NCBI GenBank assembly: GCA_964647255.1
Contig: CAZYGI010000044.1
Coordinates: 1 to 33,115, forward strand
Direction: 5' to 3'
Length of the DNA stretch: 33,115 bases
Origin: CAWJEL01 sp964647255
GTDB lineage: Bacteria > Chloroflexota > Anaerolineae > CG2-30-64-16
Shown here: positions 12,365 to 20,794 of the stretch, piece after piece
Numbering within the stretch: the first letter of the stretch is position 1
How the letters are laid out: each line of letters begins with the position of its first letter
The notes under the pieces: model-generated
Seen by the model: only the letters and a program-made list of their open reading frames with translations
What the model was told of the DNA's origin: nothing
The model's database searches: none
Program-made: the position numbers and the translations under genes

Positions 12365-13357
12365 TTGAGACAACCGTTTACAATCATCGTGCCGGCTTTC
12401 TGTCTGGTCCTGCTTGCGGGCTGCACCGGACAGGTGATCACCCGGATGACGCCGACTCCCTCAGCCACCCCGACGGTGGTGCTGGCCGCCGCCGCCACGC
12501 TGCGGCCGACCGCCACACCCGCGCCCTACACGCCCGCGCCCACGGCCACGCCGACGATCACGCCCACCCCGATCGTTTATCGGATCCAGCGCGGGGACAC
12601 CCTGCTCAAGATCGCGACGCAGTTTGGCGTCAGCCTGCGCAGCCTGCAAGACACCAACGGGATCGTGGATCCCCGCGCCCTGCGGGTAGGCCAGGAGCTG
12701 CTCATCCCGGCACTGGAAGACGACCCGGACGCGGCCACGCCGTTTGTCGAGGCGACGCCGGTGCCGTTTGCCATCGAAAACGTCACCTTCAACCAAAGCC
12801 CACTCGGCGGCCTGTGGGCATTCGGCGAGGTGCTCAACAACACGGGCAAGGCGCTGGAGCAAGCCGGCGTCAAGATTACACTCCTGGATGCGGCGGAAAC
12901 ACCTGTGGCCGAGGCGCAAGACTACGTCCAGGTCGAGCTGATCCAGCCTGGGGCCCGCGCGCCCTTTGCGTTGCGTTTCGATGCCCCGCCGCAGTCGTTC
13001 GCCAGCTTCCTCAGCACACCCTGGAAGGGCATCATAGGCTACCAGGGCAGCTACTACCTCGACCTGGAGGCCCAGGACGCGACAGGCGCCGGCGAGCGGT
13101 ACTCGACCTACACCGTCTCAGGCGTCATCGCCAACACCGGGCCAGAGGATGCGGTCGAAGTGAACGTCACCGTAACGATCTACGACGCGCTGGGCCGCGT
13201 GATCGGTACGCGGCGCGCCCCGCCGGAGTACGCCATGATCCCGCGCGGTGGGCAGTCGCCGTTCTCGGTGGATCTCATCCCGGCCGGCGGACCGGTCGCC
13301 AGCTTCCGGGTGGACGCCCTGGGCCGCCGGATGCCAACGCCGGCGCCGGCAAAGTAA
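12365..13357 (+). CDS. LysM-domain lipoprotein
   Basis: This 330-residue exported lipoprotein begins with a signal peptide ending in lipobox LLAGC (Cys20), so it should be lipid-anchored on the outer face of the membrane. A Thr/Pro-rich linker (about 29-69) leads to one LysM domain (about 71-116: YRIQRGDTLLKIATQFGVS, then VGQELLIP), which binds peptidoglycan or related glycans. The C-terminal 200 residues form two beta-sandwich-like repeats of FxLYD type (FNQSPLGGLWAFGEVLNNTGKAL and YTVSGVIANTGPEDAVEVNV, quoted in part). The start is TTG at 12365; no ATG gives a sensible signal peptide. Linker plus LysM plus FxLYD layout is frequent in Chloroflexota. plsC follows after 16 bp. Confidence 0.88.
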   Translation: MRQPFTIIVPAFCLVLLAGCTGQVITRMTPTPSATPTVVLAAAATLRPTATPAPYTPAPTATPTITPTPIVYRIQRGDTLLKIATQFGVSLRSLQDTNGIVDPRALRVGQELLIPALEDDPDAATPFVEATPVPFAIENVTFNQSPLGGLWAFGEVLNNTGKALEQAGVKITLLDAAETPVAEAQDYVQVELIQPGARAPFALRFDAPPQSFASFLSTPWKGIIGYQGSYYLDLEAQDATGAGERYSTYTVSGVIANTGPEDAVEVNVTVTIYDALGRVIGTRRAPPEYAMIPRGGQSPFSVDLIPAGGPVASFRVDALGRRMPTPAPAK

Positions 13358-13373
13358 CCAGGCGCAAGACGTT

Positions 13374-14042
13374 ATGTTTATCGCTAAGGACGCCCCGCTC
13401 CTCTATCGCTGTCTTCAGCGGCTCGTCTGGGGCTTGCTGAAGGTCATCGCCCGGCTGGATGTGACCGGAATCGAGAACGTGCCGCGCTCCGGGCCGGTCC
13501 TGATCGCGCCCAACCACCTCCACTCGCTGGACATCCCGCTGGTGGGCCTGGTGATCCCGCGACACCCGACCGTGTTTGCGGCCGACAAATGGCGCGGCAA
13601 GCTGGGCGGGAAGATCCTGGAGCTCGGCACGCAGGTCATCTACGTCGCGCGCGGAGAGGCCGACCGGGAAGCGTTGGGCGAGGCGCTCAAGGTGCTGAAG
13701 GCGGGGCGGACGTTGGCGATCGCACCGGAAGGCACCCGGAGCCGCACCGGCGGACTGCAAACAGGCAAGCACGGCGCGGTCTATCTCGCCAGCCGCTCCG
13801 GCGCGGCGATCGTTCCCCTGGCAATCTGGGGCCAGGAAAAGGCCCTGGACGCGTGGCGGCATCTGCGGCGGCCGGCGCTGCACGCCCACATCGGCGCGCC
13901 GATCCTCCTGCCGCCGAGCGCAGCCCGCGCCCGGCTCAGCGAGCTGGAAACAATCACCGATGATCTTATGCTGACCCTGGCGCGCATGTTGCCGGCGGAA
14001 TACCGAGGCGTATACGCCGACCGGGTCACGGATGCCGGGTAA
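13374..14042 (+). CDS. plsC: PlsC-type 1-acyl-glycerol-3-phosphate acyltransferase
   Basis: This 222-residue protein belongs to the PlsC acyltransferases, which add the second acyl chain to lysophosphatidate in phospholipid synthesis at the membrane. The catalytic NHX4D motif is NHLHSLD (H48, D53). The glycerol-phosphate-binding motif is EGTRSRTG (from E119), and the third block is IVPLAIWG. The ATG at 13374 gives a normal length; the frame is open further back, but that part lies within the upstream gene. It is one of a tight + strand run (lipoprotein, plsC, exporter); its end overlaps the start of the next gene by up to 11 nt. Confidence 0.9.
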   Translation: MFIAKDAPLLYRCLQRLVWGLLKVIARLDVTGIENVPRSGPVLIAPNHLHSLDIPLVGLVIPRHPTVFAADKWRGKLGGKILELGTQVIYVARGEADREALGEALKVLKAGRTLAIAPEGTRSRTGGLQTGKHGAVYLASRSGAAIVPLAIWGQEKALDAWRHLRRPALHAHIGAPILLPPSAARARLSELETITDDLMLTLARMLPAEYRGVYADRVTDAG

Positions 14043-14661
14043 CCCGATGTTCACACCTCTCCTGCGCGGCTTGTTGTTGGGCTTCGCCATCGCGGCGCCG
14101 GTCGGCCCGATCGGCATCCTGTGCATCCGGCGCACGCTGGCGCAGGGCCGGGCGGTCGGTTTCGTCTCCGGCCTGGGCGCGGCCACCGCGGACGTGCTGT
14201 ACGGCTGCATCGCCGCGTTCGGCCTGACCGCGCTCTCCGGCCTGCTCGTCCGGCAGCAGGGTTGGCTGCGCCTGGCAGGCGGCCTTTTCCTCTGCTATCT
14301 CGGCGTGAAGACCCTGCTCACCCGGCCCGCCGACCAGCCCGCGGCTGCCGAAGGCCGCGGCTTCGCGGGGGCGTACCTCTCCACCCTGGCGCTGACGCTG
14401 ACCAACCCGATGACGATCTTTGCGTTCATGGCGGTCTTCGCCGGGCTGGGTGTGGGGCAGACGATCCACGGCTACGCCGCCGCGGCGCTGGTCGTGCTCG
14501 GCGTGTTCCTGGGCTCGGCCGCATGGTGGTTCCTGCTCAGCGGCGGGGTCAGCCTGCTGCGGAGCAAATTCGGCACGGGAGCGCTGTTGTGGGTCAACCG
14601 GGCCGCCGGGGTGATAATCGCCGGGTTCGGGATCGCCGCGCTGGTCAGCCTGCGGTGGTAA
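14032..14661 (+). CDS. LysE/RhtB-family amino-acid exporter
   Basis: This 209-residue membrane protein has about six hydrophobic helices and the LysE-family opening GFAIAAPVGPIGILCIRRTLAQG (residues about 17-39; the AxPGP-like turn is written APVGPIG), followed by GLGAATADVLYG. It should export amino acids or similar small molecules from the cytoplasm; the substrate is not predictable. The TNPMT segment in the middle is also typical. The start at 14032 overlaps plsC by 11 nt; an ATG at 14047 is an equally plausible start and would remove the overlap. Neither has a clear ribosome site, suggesting coupling to plsC. Confidence 0.87.
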   Translation: MPGNPMFTPLLRGLLLGFAIAAPVGPIGILCIRRTLAQGRAVGFVSGLGAATADVLYGCIAAFGLTALSGLLVRQQGWLRLAGGLFLCYLGVKTLLTRPADQPAAAEGRGFAGAYLSTLALTLTNPMTIFAFMAVFAGLGVGQTIHGYAAAALVVLGVFLGSAAWWFLLSGGVSLLRSKFGTGALLWVNRAAGVIIAGFGIAALVSLRW

Positions 14662-14712
14662 CCGGGCATCTATTCCGACGGCGTTGAATCCTTTCCCAAG
14701 GAGGCAACACAG

Positions 14713-15111
14713 ATGAACATCGAGGCGAACAAACAGGCTCTCTACCGCTGCATCGAGCTGTTCAATCAATGCGCTCTGGAATGGGTGGACACCTGTTATT
14801 CGAGAGCGTTGTCTTGGCGGGAGCAGCCGACCCAGAGCTTTCCCCAAGGCCGGTCCGGGGGATTCGACGTCTTTCGTCATGCTGCGCAACAGAGGTTACA
14901 GATTTTCCCGAACCAGAAGATTACTGTAAAGAAATGCGTGGCAGAACACGACGATGTGGTGTTTGAACAAGAATGGCAAGGGACCATCGCCGTATCAGGC
15001 GGCGGCTACACGGCTGGGGATGTGGTAACCATGAATATCACGACCTTCTTCAAGGTGCAGGACGGATTGATTATAGAGCACACCGATTATCCCATCCTCA
15101 TCCGGCCGTAA
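14713..15111 (+). CDS. SnoaL/NTF2-like small protein
   Basis: This 132-residue protein has the outline of the SnoaL-like branch of the NTF2 fold: an N-terminal helix pair (EANKQALYRCIELFNQ), a region SGGFDVFRHAAQQRLQIFP, then strands VVFEQEWQGTIAVSGG, DVVTMNITTFFKVQDGLIIEH and a final IEHTDYPIL. Such folds form a cone-shaped pocket used by isomerases, hydrolases and ligand-binding proteins, so the activity is unknown. A strong AAGGAGG lies 8 nt before the ATG. It appears to be a separate unit from the exporter. Confidence 0.78.
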   Translation: MNIEANKQALYRCIELFNQCALEWVDTCYSRALSWREQPTQSFPQGRSGGFDVFRHAAQQRLQIFPNQKITVKKCVAEHDDVVFEQEWQGTIAVSGGGYTAGDVVTMNITTFFKVQDGLIIEHTDYPILIRP

Positions 15112-15166
15112 CCCGAAAAGAGAGCGGGGTGCTGAGCGCTGTTTAGGTCATGATGAGGAGGTTTCC

Positions 15167-15646
15167 ATGAGCCCAAAGAAGACTGCGCAGGAGTCCGCTG
15201 AGAGCGCCGCTGCGACCGACAAGCCGTCCACAGGGTTCACGGCTGAGGAGCGAGCGGCGATGAAGGAGCGCGCCCAAGAACTGAAGGCGGAAGCGCGTGC
15301 AAACAAGGACAGGGCGGCCGGGGAAAGCGACGTGCTGGCGAAGATCGCCGAAATGCCGGAGCCAGAGCGGACCCTGGCCGGCCGGCTCCATGAGATCATC
15401 ACGGCCAGCGCGCCGGTCCTCTCGCCGAGGCTGTGGTACGGGATGCCGGCGTATGCCAGGGAAGGCAAGGTCGTCTGCTTCTTCCAAAGTGCGCAGAAGT
15501 TCAACACGCGGTACGCCACGCTCGGCTTCAACGACCCGGCGAAGCTCGATGATGGCGCCATGTGGCCGACCGCCTTCGCGCTGACAGCGCTGACCGCCGC
15601 CGAAGAGGCACGGATCGCCGCGTTGGTGAAGAAAGCTGTGAGCTGA
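15167..15646 (+). CDS. DUF1801-family protein
   Basis: This 159-residue protein starts with a charged Lys/Ala/Glu-rich helix (about 1-60), followed by a DUF1801 domain: LHEIITASAPVLSPRLWYGMPAYAREGKVVCFFQ (about 75-108, quoted in part), KFNTRYATLGFNDPAKLDDG and the end MWPTAFAL...EEARIAALVKKA. The domain is related to the YdhG/frataxin-like group; no biochemical role is established from the sequence alone. GAGGAGG lies upstream of the ATG. It converges with rsmA, whose stop is about 30 bp away. Confidence 0.87.
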   Translation: MSPKKTAQESAESAAATDKPSTGFTAEERAAMKERAQELKAEARANKDRAAGESDVLAKIAEMPEPERTLAGRLHEIITASAPVLSPRLWYGMPAYAREGKVVCFFQSAQKFNTRYATLGFNDPAKLDDGAMWPTAFALTALTAAEEARIAALVKKAVS

Positions 15647-15676
15647 GGAACGATCCCGTCCCCCGACCTCCCACAC

Positions 15677-16642
15677 TTAGACCGCCGCGCGCGCCAGCGC
15701 CCCCCACTCCGCCGGCGTCAGCGTCTCGGCGCGGCGCTGCGGGTCAATGCCGGCCGCAGCCAGCCACGCCTCTGACTGGGCCGGCGCGCCCCCCAGCCCC
15801 GCGGCCAGCGAGTTGCGCAATTGCTTGCGCGGCTGGCTGAACCCGGCCCGCGCCACGCGGAAGAACGCCGCAGCGCTCACCCCCGGCGCGACCGGTTCGG
15901 AACGCCGGTCGAGGCGCACGGCCGCGGAATCCACCTTCGGCACGGGATAGAACGCGCCGGCCGGAATCCGCCCCACGATCTGCGCCGTGCAGTAGAACTG
16001 CACCCCCAGCGCCAGCAGGCTCATCTCCGGCGGCGACGCGACCATCCGCTCCGCCACCTCGCGCTGCACCGTTAACACGAGGAGTTCCGGCGGGGGGCTC
16101 GACTCCAGCAGATGCCGGATTGCAGCGGAAGTGATGTAGTAGGGCAAATTCGCGATGACTTTGTAGCCGGAGAGTGGATGTTGGATGTTGGATGTTGGAT
16201 GAACATCCCCGATATCAAGCCTCCGCGCCTGCTCTGCAGACACTCCACCGTCCGATTTCCGACTCCCCGCTTCCAGGACCAACGCCCCCACAGCCACCTT
16301 CAGAATGTCGGCGTGTACGATGCTCACGTGCGGCTGTGCGGCGAATCGCTTGCGCAAGTAGGGGATCAGGCGGTCGTCCAGCTCAACGGCGACCACGCGG
16401 CCGGCCTGCTCGGCGATCAGCTCGGTGAGCACGCCGGGTCCGGGGCCGACCTCAAGGACCGTGTCGGCCGGCGCCAGATCGGCCGCGGCGACGATGCGGG
16501 CGCGGTGTGCGGGATCAACGAGGAAGTTCTGGCCCAGGCCCTTCTTCGGGTGGATGCCGAGGGCGGAGAGCTGCGCAAGAAGCGAGGCTGGCGCCGCGCT
16601 CGCAACCGCCGCAGGACCAGTAACCGGCTGCCGGGGCGTCAC
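15677..16642 (-). CDS. rsmA: 16S rRNA dimethyladenosine transferase with an in-frame insertion
   Basis: RsmA (KsgA) dimethylates two adjacent adenosines near the 3' end of 16S rRNA. Motifs are GQNFLVD (37-43), the SAM-binding VLEVGPGPGVLTE (62-74), the acidic VVAVELDD (83-90) and catalytic NLPYYIT (165-171). At 321 residues it is longer than the usual 260-290. The extra length includes about 30 residues between ADILK (111-115) and VIANLPYY, where family members have a short loop. That stretch is encoded by an unusual word-repeat segment (16175-16267). The frame is intact and all catalytic motifs remain, so the enzyme is probably active. The start is GTG at 16642, 3 nt after the upstream gene's stop, implying co-transcription. 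Confidence 0.95.
   Translation of the reverse strand: MTPRQPVTGPAAVASAAPASLLAQLSALGIHPKKGLGQNFLVDPAHRARIVAAADLAPADTVLEVGPGPGVLTELIAEQAGRVVAVELDDRLIPYLRKRFAAQPHVSIVHADILKVAVGALVLEAGSRKSDGGVSAEQARRLDIGDVHPTSNIQHPLSGYKVIANLPYYITSAAIRHLLESSPPPELLVLTVQREVAERMVASPPEMSLLALGVQFYCTAQIVGRIPAGAFYPVPKVDSAAVRLDRRSEPVAPGVSAAAFFRVARAGFSQPRKQLRNSLAAGLGGAPAQSEAWLAAAGIDPQRRAETLTPAEWGALARAAV
16175..16267. repeat. Heptamer word arrays inserted in frame in rsmA
   Basis: Four tandem copies of the word TGGATGT (16175-16201, the last one base short) are followed by the inverted end AACATCC (16202-16208). At the other end, two different 7-base words, GATTTCC and GACTCCC (16254-16267), lie in tandem. The enclosed segment matches the part of RsmA that has no counterpart in the family. 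Confidence 0.75.
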
Positions 16643-16645
16643 AGG

Positions 16646-17101
16646 CTACACACCCATCTCTGCCAGGATCGCGGCCGCGCCGGCCACCAGAACCGGACAG
16701 GTCGTCTTGAACAGATCGCTCGCACGCGCTGCGCTGTGACCCTCGACCGTGCTGATATCCACTCCGAGCAGGTCTGAGCAGGCGGTGGCGCCGTAGCGCG
16801 CCTCAAAGCGAGCCAAGAACTCCCGCGCCAGGGCATACGTGCGCTCCTTGGTCGCCTTGTCATCCCCGCAGGTGGCGCCGTATTTCAGGCCCAGCGCCAT
16901 CAGCGCGCTGGTCACCGCGCCGCAGGTGCGCCCTGTGCGCCCCATCCCGCCGCCAAACGCCGCGGCGACGCGCAGCGCAGGGTCCAGCTCAAGCCCCAGG
17001 TCGGGCGCAAAGGCCGAAAGGACTGATTGCGAGCAACTAAAGCCCGCGCTGAAGCGGGAGAGGGCCAGATCGGCGCGGCTCATTTTGCCATCAGTTTCCA
17101 T
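16646..17101 (-). CDS. C_GCAxxG_C_C family protein
   Basis: This 151-residue protein shows the conserved cysteine pattern that names its family: FSAGFSCSQSVL (Cys near 23), GRTGRTCGAVTSAL (Cys near 60), GATCGDDK and, near the C-terminus, ACSDLLG and TTCPVL. These proteins are often predicted to be redox-active or metal-binding, but the function is not known. The FGGGMG stretch before the second Cys is also typical. Start ATG 17101; an in-frame ATG at 17083 is an alternative. rsmA begins 3 nt downstream, so the two form an operon. Confidence 0.9.
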   Translation of the reverse strand: METDGKMSRADLALSRFSAGFSCSQSVLSAFAPDLGLELDPALRVAAAFGGGMGRTGRTCGAVTSALMALGLKYGATCGDDKATKERTYALAREFLARFEARYGATACSDLLGVDISTVEGHSAARASDLFKTTCPVLVAGAAAILAEMGV

Positions 17102-17275
17102 ATCCAGTCGTTCCTACTCTCTCAGACCCGCTCAATCCAGTTTCGCATCGGCATCAGAACCGCCTCGTCAGCTTCCACAACCGGCCGAAGATGGCGGCTG
17201 AGGCCGCGCGCTGAAGCCGAATCCACCTTGCGGCCGCAGCGTTTCTCCAACAAATCACCACATCCCGCTCACCAA

Positions 17276-19078
17276 CTACTCTTCATCCAACTTCAGAATC
17301 GTCATGAACGCTTCCTGCGGGATCTCAACCGACCCGATCATCTTCATGCGCTTCTTGCCGGCCTTCTGCTTTTCGAGGAGTTTGCGCTTTCTCGTTATGT
17401 CACCGCCGTAACATTTTGCCAGGACGTCCTTCCTGACCGCCTTGACGTTCGCCCGGCTGACGACCTTGTTCCCCACCGCGGCCTGGATCGGCACATCGAA
17501 CTGCTGGCGCGGGATGACATCCTTGAGTTTGCTGACAAGCTTCATGCCCTTATTGTACATCTGGTCGCGGTGGACGATCATGCTGAGCGCATCCACCGGG
17601 TCCTTGTTCACCAGCACATCCAGCCGCACCATGTCGGCCGGCCGGTAGCCTTCCAGGTGATAGTCGAGGCTGGCGTAGCCGCGCGTACGGGCCTTGAGCT
17701 CATTGTAGAAGTCAGTGAGGATCTCCACCAGCGGAATGTGGTAGCTGAGCAGCACGCGGCGGGCGTCGAGGTATTCCTGCGCCTTGAACTCACCGCGGCG
17801 GCCCGTCACCAGATCCATCACCTGGCCGATGAACTCGGTCGGCGTGAAGACGTCAATCTGAATCCACGGCTCCCGGATTTCGGCGATCAGGGTCGGGTCG
17901 GGCAGCTCGACCGGGCTGTCAATGACAATCTCGCTGCCGTCGGTCTTCGTCACCTCGTACTCGACGCTGGGTGCAGTGAACACCAGCTCGAGGTCATACT
18001 CCCGCTCCAGCCGCTCCTGAATGATCTCCATGTGGAACAGGCCCAGAAAGCCGCAGCGGAAGCCATAGCCCAACGCCTGGCTGCTTTCCGGCTGCCAGGT
18101 GAGCGAGGCATCGTTGAGTTGGAGTTTCTCCAGCGCCTCGCGCAGCGAGATGTAATCCGCCGCATCACTGGGATATGCGCTGGCGAAGACCATGGCTTTC
18201 ATCGGCTTGTAGCCGGCCAAAGGCGCTTCCGCCGGGGCCGCGTGCCAGGTGAAGGTGTCGCCCACGCGGCAGTCGCCCACCACCTTGAGACCGGTGGCGA
18301 TGTAACCGACCTCGCCTGCCTCAAGTTTCCCGGTCGGCCGCATGTCGGGCTTGAAGATGCCGATTTCCAGCGGTTCCACCGGCAGCCCGGTGGACATGAG
18401 CTGCAACGTCTGGCCGAGCTCCACCGCGCCATCCACCACCCGGACATACGCCACGACGCCTTTGTAGGGATCGTAGTGGCTGTCGAAGATCAAGGCCCGC
18501 AAGGACTGACCGCGCTGGCCGTGCGGAGGCGGCATCTGCTTAACGACCGCAGCCAGCACCGCCTCCACATGGGTGCCGGCCTTGGCCGAGATGCGCAGCA
18601 CCTCTTCCGCGGGCACGCCGAGGATCTCTTCGATCTCCGCGGCGACGGCATCGGGCTGGGCGGAAACCAGGTCAATCTTGTTCACCACCGGGATGATTTC
18701 CAGGTCGTGCTCCATCGCCAGATAGAGGTTCGCCAGCGTCTGAGCCTCGACGCCCTGGGTCGCATCCACCACCAACAGCGCGCCCTCGCACGCCTGGAGC
18801 GCCCGGCTGACCTCGTAGGCAAAATCCACGTGCCCCGGTGTGTCAATCAAATTCAGCTCATAGGCCTGCCCGTCATCTGCGCCATAAGACATACGCACCG
18901 CAGATGCCTTGATGGTGACGCCCTTCTCGCGTTCGAGATCCATGCTGTCAAGCACCTGCGCCATCATGTCCCGATCAGCAATCGTCCCGGTGAGCTGGAG
19001 GAGCCGGTCCGCCAGGGTGGATTTACCGTGATCAATGTGCGCGATGATGCAGAAGTTACGGATAAACTGTTGTTCCAT
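17276..19078 (-). CDS. lepA: Elongation factor 4 (LepA GTPase)
   Basis: LepA is a ribosome-binding GTPase that acts on stalled or mistranslocated ribosomes. This 600-residue protein is full length. G-domain motifs: AHIDHGKST (13-21), EKGVTIKA (51-58), DTPGH (79-83), NKID (133-136) and SAK near residue 164. The C-terminal LepA-specific domain (RRGEFKAQEYLD, GYASLDYHLEGY, AKCYGGDITRKRKLLEKQK and GSVEIPQEAF) is intact. It is transcribed leftward from near 19100. The 174-bp space to the next gene downstream contains nothing I recognise. Confidence 0.97.
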   Translation of the reverse strand: MEQQFIRNFCIIAHIDHGKSTLADRLLQLTGTIADRDMMAQVLDSMDLEREKGVTIKASAVRMSYGADDGQAYELNLIDTPGHVDFAYEVSRALQACEGALLVVDATQGVEAQTLANLYLAMEHDLEIIPVVNKIDLVSAQPDAVAAEIEEILGVPAEEVLRISAKAGTHVEAVLAAVVKQMPPPHGQRGQSLRALIFDSHYDPYKGVVAYVRVVDGAVELGQTLQLMSTGLPVEPLEIGIFKPDMRPTGKLEAGEVGYIATGLKVVGDCRVGDTFTWHAAPAEAPLAGYKPMKAMVFASAYPSDAADYISLREALEKLQLNDASLTWQPESSQALGYGFRCGFLGLFHMEIIQERLEREYDLELVFTAPSVEYEVTKTDGSEIVIDSPVELPDPTLIAEIREPWIQIDVFTPTEFIGQVMDLVTGRRGEFKAQEYLDARRVLLSYHIPLVEILTDFYNELKARTRGYASLDYHLEGYRPADMVRLDVLVNKDPVDALSMIVHRDQMYNKGMKLVSKLKDVIPRQQFDVPIQAAVGNKVVSRANVKAVRKDVLAKCYGGDITRKRKLLEKQKAGKKRMKMIGSVEIPQEAFMTILKLDEE

Positions 19079-19172
19079 CGTCCCTACTTCTCAGCCTGTG
19101 AAGATCATTCATGCTGGTGCGATTATACCGCAGAACGACCGCACGGAGAAACGCTCGTCGCCCAGCGCGAAA

Positions 19173-19209
19173 ACGGGCGGCGCCCGCTGAAAGCCTGGGG
19201 ACCGCCCGT
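19173..19209 (-). terminator. Intrinsic terminator after the Crp/Fnr gene
   Basis: Read on the minus strand, ACGGGCGG (19209-19202) and CCGCCCGT (19180-19173) form an 8-bp GC stem around a 21-nt loop and are followed by TTTT. It lies about 25 bp after the stop codon of the gene at 19234. Confidence 0.55.
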
Positions 19210-19233
19210 CTGGCGCCGGTGAAACAGCCGGGG

Positions 19234-19893
19234 CTACTGGCTCAGCTTTTCCCGGTCGAGAACCGTGATGCGCCCGCGTCCCAGACGGATCAGCCCTTCG
19301 GTCTGGAAGACGGCCAGACAGCGCGCCACCACCTCGCGCGTCGTTCCAACCGTGGCCGCGAGATCGGCTTGGGTCAAGTGAACGATGCCGCCGTCCGTGC
19401 TGGCCGCTTCCGCCAGCAGCAGCCGCACGCGTTCGGCCACGGTGTAGAAGGAGAGGCTCGCCACCAGCGTATGCAAGTGCACCATGCAACGGGCAGCGCC
19501 ATCCCAGGCCGCCCGGCTCAAGGCAACATCTTGCTGCGCCGCGTTCTCGAATATGTCACGTTCGACAAGCAGGACGTGCCCAGGCTCCAACGCGTGCACT
19601 TCTGCCAAAACGGACTCGCCGAATTGAATGAAGCACACCCCGCCACAGGTGTCGTTGTGCGGCGTGCATAGGATTTGACGCCGGCCGCGACAGGTAGCAT
19701 TGATCATTTGAAGCGCGCCGTCCAGCAGGAACATCACCCGCCCGCCCGGCTCACCATCGGCGCACAGCACGGCACCGGGCGTGAACTGACGCAGCTGGCC
19801 CTGGCGGAGCAGCATCTCGCGGGTCTCCGTGGCACATCCCCGCAGAACAGGATTCGCAGCCAAGAGCGATGAAGGGTCCGAGCTTGTATCCAT
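19234..19893 (-). CDS. Crp/Fnr-family transcription regulator
   Basis: This 219-residue protein has the two-domain Crp/Fnr layout. The N-terminal cyclic-nucleotide-binding-like beta roll (about 15-130) contains LRQFTPGAVLCADGEPGGRVMFLLDG in parts. The C-terminal winged helix (about 145-215) contains LTQADLAATVGTTREVVARCLAVF, whose recognition helix TTREVVARCL follows the family pattern, then LIRLGRGRITVLD. The Fnr-type N-terminal cysteine cluster is absent, so an oxygen-sensing 4Fe-4S cluster is unlikely; the effector is unknown. ATG 19893 with GGAGG 4 nt upstream is preferred over TTG 19917. A perfect inverted repeat at 19960-19983 is a candidate operator. Confidence 0.9.
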   Translation of the reverse strand: MDTSSDPSSLLAANPVLRGCATETREMLLRQGQLRQFTPGAVLCADGEPGGRVMFLLDGALQMINATCRGRRQILCTPHNDTCGGVCFIQFGESVLAEVHALEPGHVLLVERDIFENAAQQDVALSRAAWDGAARCMVHLHTLVASLSFYTVAERVRLLLAEAASTDGGIVHLTQADLAATVGTTREVVARCLAVFQTEGLIRLGRGRITVLDREKLSQ

Positions 19894-19959
19894 ATGACCT
19901 CCGCCATGGGAACGCAATGCAAGTGTAACAACGCGGCTTGTATCTTAACACGCAATTGG

Positions 19960-19983
19960 TTTGTTGTCAACAGTCACAACAAA
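19960..19983. promoter_or_regulatory. Inverted repeat, candidate operator upstream of the Crp/Fnr gene
   Basis: TTTGTTGT (19960-19967) and ACAACAAA (19976-19983) are perfect 8-bp inverted arms with an 8-bp spacer. It lies 67 bp upstream of the regulator's start, in an AT-rich patch. Crp/Fnr proteins bind two-fold symmetric sites of this size, so autoregulation is possible; the sequence does not match the classical Crp or Fnr consensus. Confidence 0.4.
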
Positions 19984-20172
19984 AAGGCCATCAAATATGC
20001 TAAAACCTTTGCTCATGAGTACTACCGGGTCTTATGGCAAAACAGCGCAGTGGCATCTTTTTCAAAATAGCCAGATGTGGTAATATCCGCCGTGCGCGAT
20101 ACCCACAGAGGCAGGACGCCAGACAAGCCGCGCGTGGCGCTCATGGGATGCGGGCGCAAGGAGGAGTGAGCC

Positions 20173-20700
20173 ATGGAAAACCAAAATCGGACAATGCCGG
20201 TTGCCGTCGCCGTCGGCCTGATTGCTTTGCTCCTGGGGCTGTGCTGCGGCCTCACCGTCGGCATCGTCGGCGGCTATTTCATCGGGCACGGCGCTGCGCC
20301 ACGGGCAATGGAGGACATTGTCCCCAACCCCACGGTCGAGGAACGGTCGGTCTCGCCGGAGATGCCGGCGGCGCCGGGATTCACCGGCCGGGAGGCCCTG
20401 AGCGGGGCGGTGATCGGCGAGGTCATCGCCGGTTCGCCGGCAGAGAGGGCCGGAGTCGCAGTCGGTGACATTGTGGTCCAGGTTGATGGCACGCCGATAG
20501 ACGAAGCTCACCGCCTGGCCGATGTCATCGGGCAGTACGAGCCCGGCCAGCGCATTGAGATCACCGTCCTGCGGTTGGGCCAGACCAAGACGCTCAAGGT
20601 GACGCTGGGCGCCAATGAAAAGGATGCGAAGCGGCCCTACCTGGGTGTGCGCTACAGCGACTCATCGCCGCTGGAGCCGACGCCGACGCCGGGCAAGTAA
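20173..20700 (+). CDS. Membrane-anchored PDZ-domain protein
   Basis: This 175-residue protein has one N-terminal transmembrane helix (about 9-37, VAVGLIALLLGLCCGLTVG), a linker and a single PDZ domain (about 75-150). PDZ features are GAVIGEVIAGSPAERAGVAVGD, the strand IVVQVDGTPI and the terminal RPYLGVRY (quoted in parts). No protease domain is present, so this is not a complete HtrA; it may be a substrate-binding or scaffold partner on the outer face of the membrane. A strong AGGAGGAG precedes the ATG. Its C-terminus is Pro/Thr-rich (PTPTPGK). Confidence 0.85.
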   Translation: MENQNRTMPVAVAVGLIALLLGLCCGLTVGIVGGYFIGHGAAPRAMEDIVPNPTVEERSVSPEMPAAPGFTGREALSGAVIGEVIAGSPAERAGVAVGDIVVQVDGTPIDEAHRLADVIGQYEPGQRIEITVLRLGQTKTLKVTLGANEKDAKRPYLGVRYSDSSPLEPTPTPGK

Positions 20701-20711
20701 GCGGCAAAGTA

Positions 20712-20746
20712 ATGGGTGTTCCGGCTGCCGTGGCCAGAACACCCAT
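20712..20746. terminator. Hairpin between the converging PDZ and sdhB genes
   Basis: ATGGGTGTTC (20712-20721) and GAACACCCAT (20737-20746) are perfect 10-bp inverted arms with a 15-nt loop. It lies between two convergent genes, and a TTTT follows about 10 nt later on the + strand, so it may end transcription from either side. Confidence 0.55.
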
Positions 20747-20794
20747 GCGCCCAGATTTTCTCGCTCGCTCAAGCAAAGACGAAGCCAGGGATCA

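Noticed and set aside
17027..19222. A 731-codon open frame on the + strand
   Set aside because: It is antisense to lepA, which has full GTPase motifs; the translation is compositionally odd (His, Arg, Leu-rich) and typical of a shadow frame in high-GC DNA.
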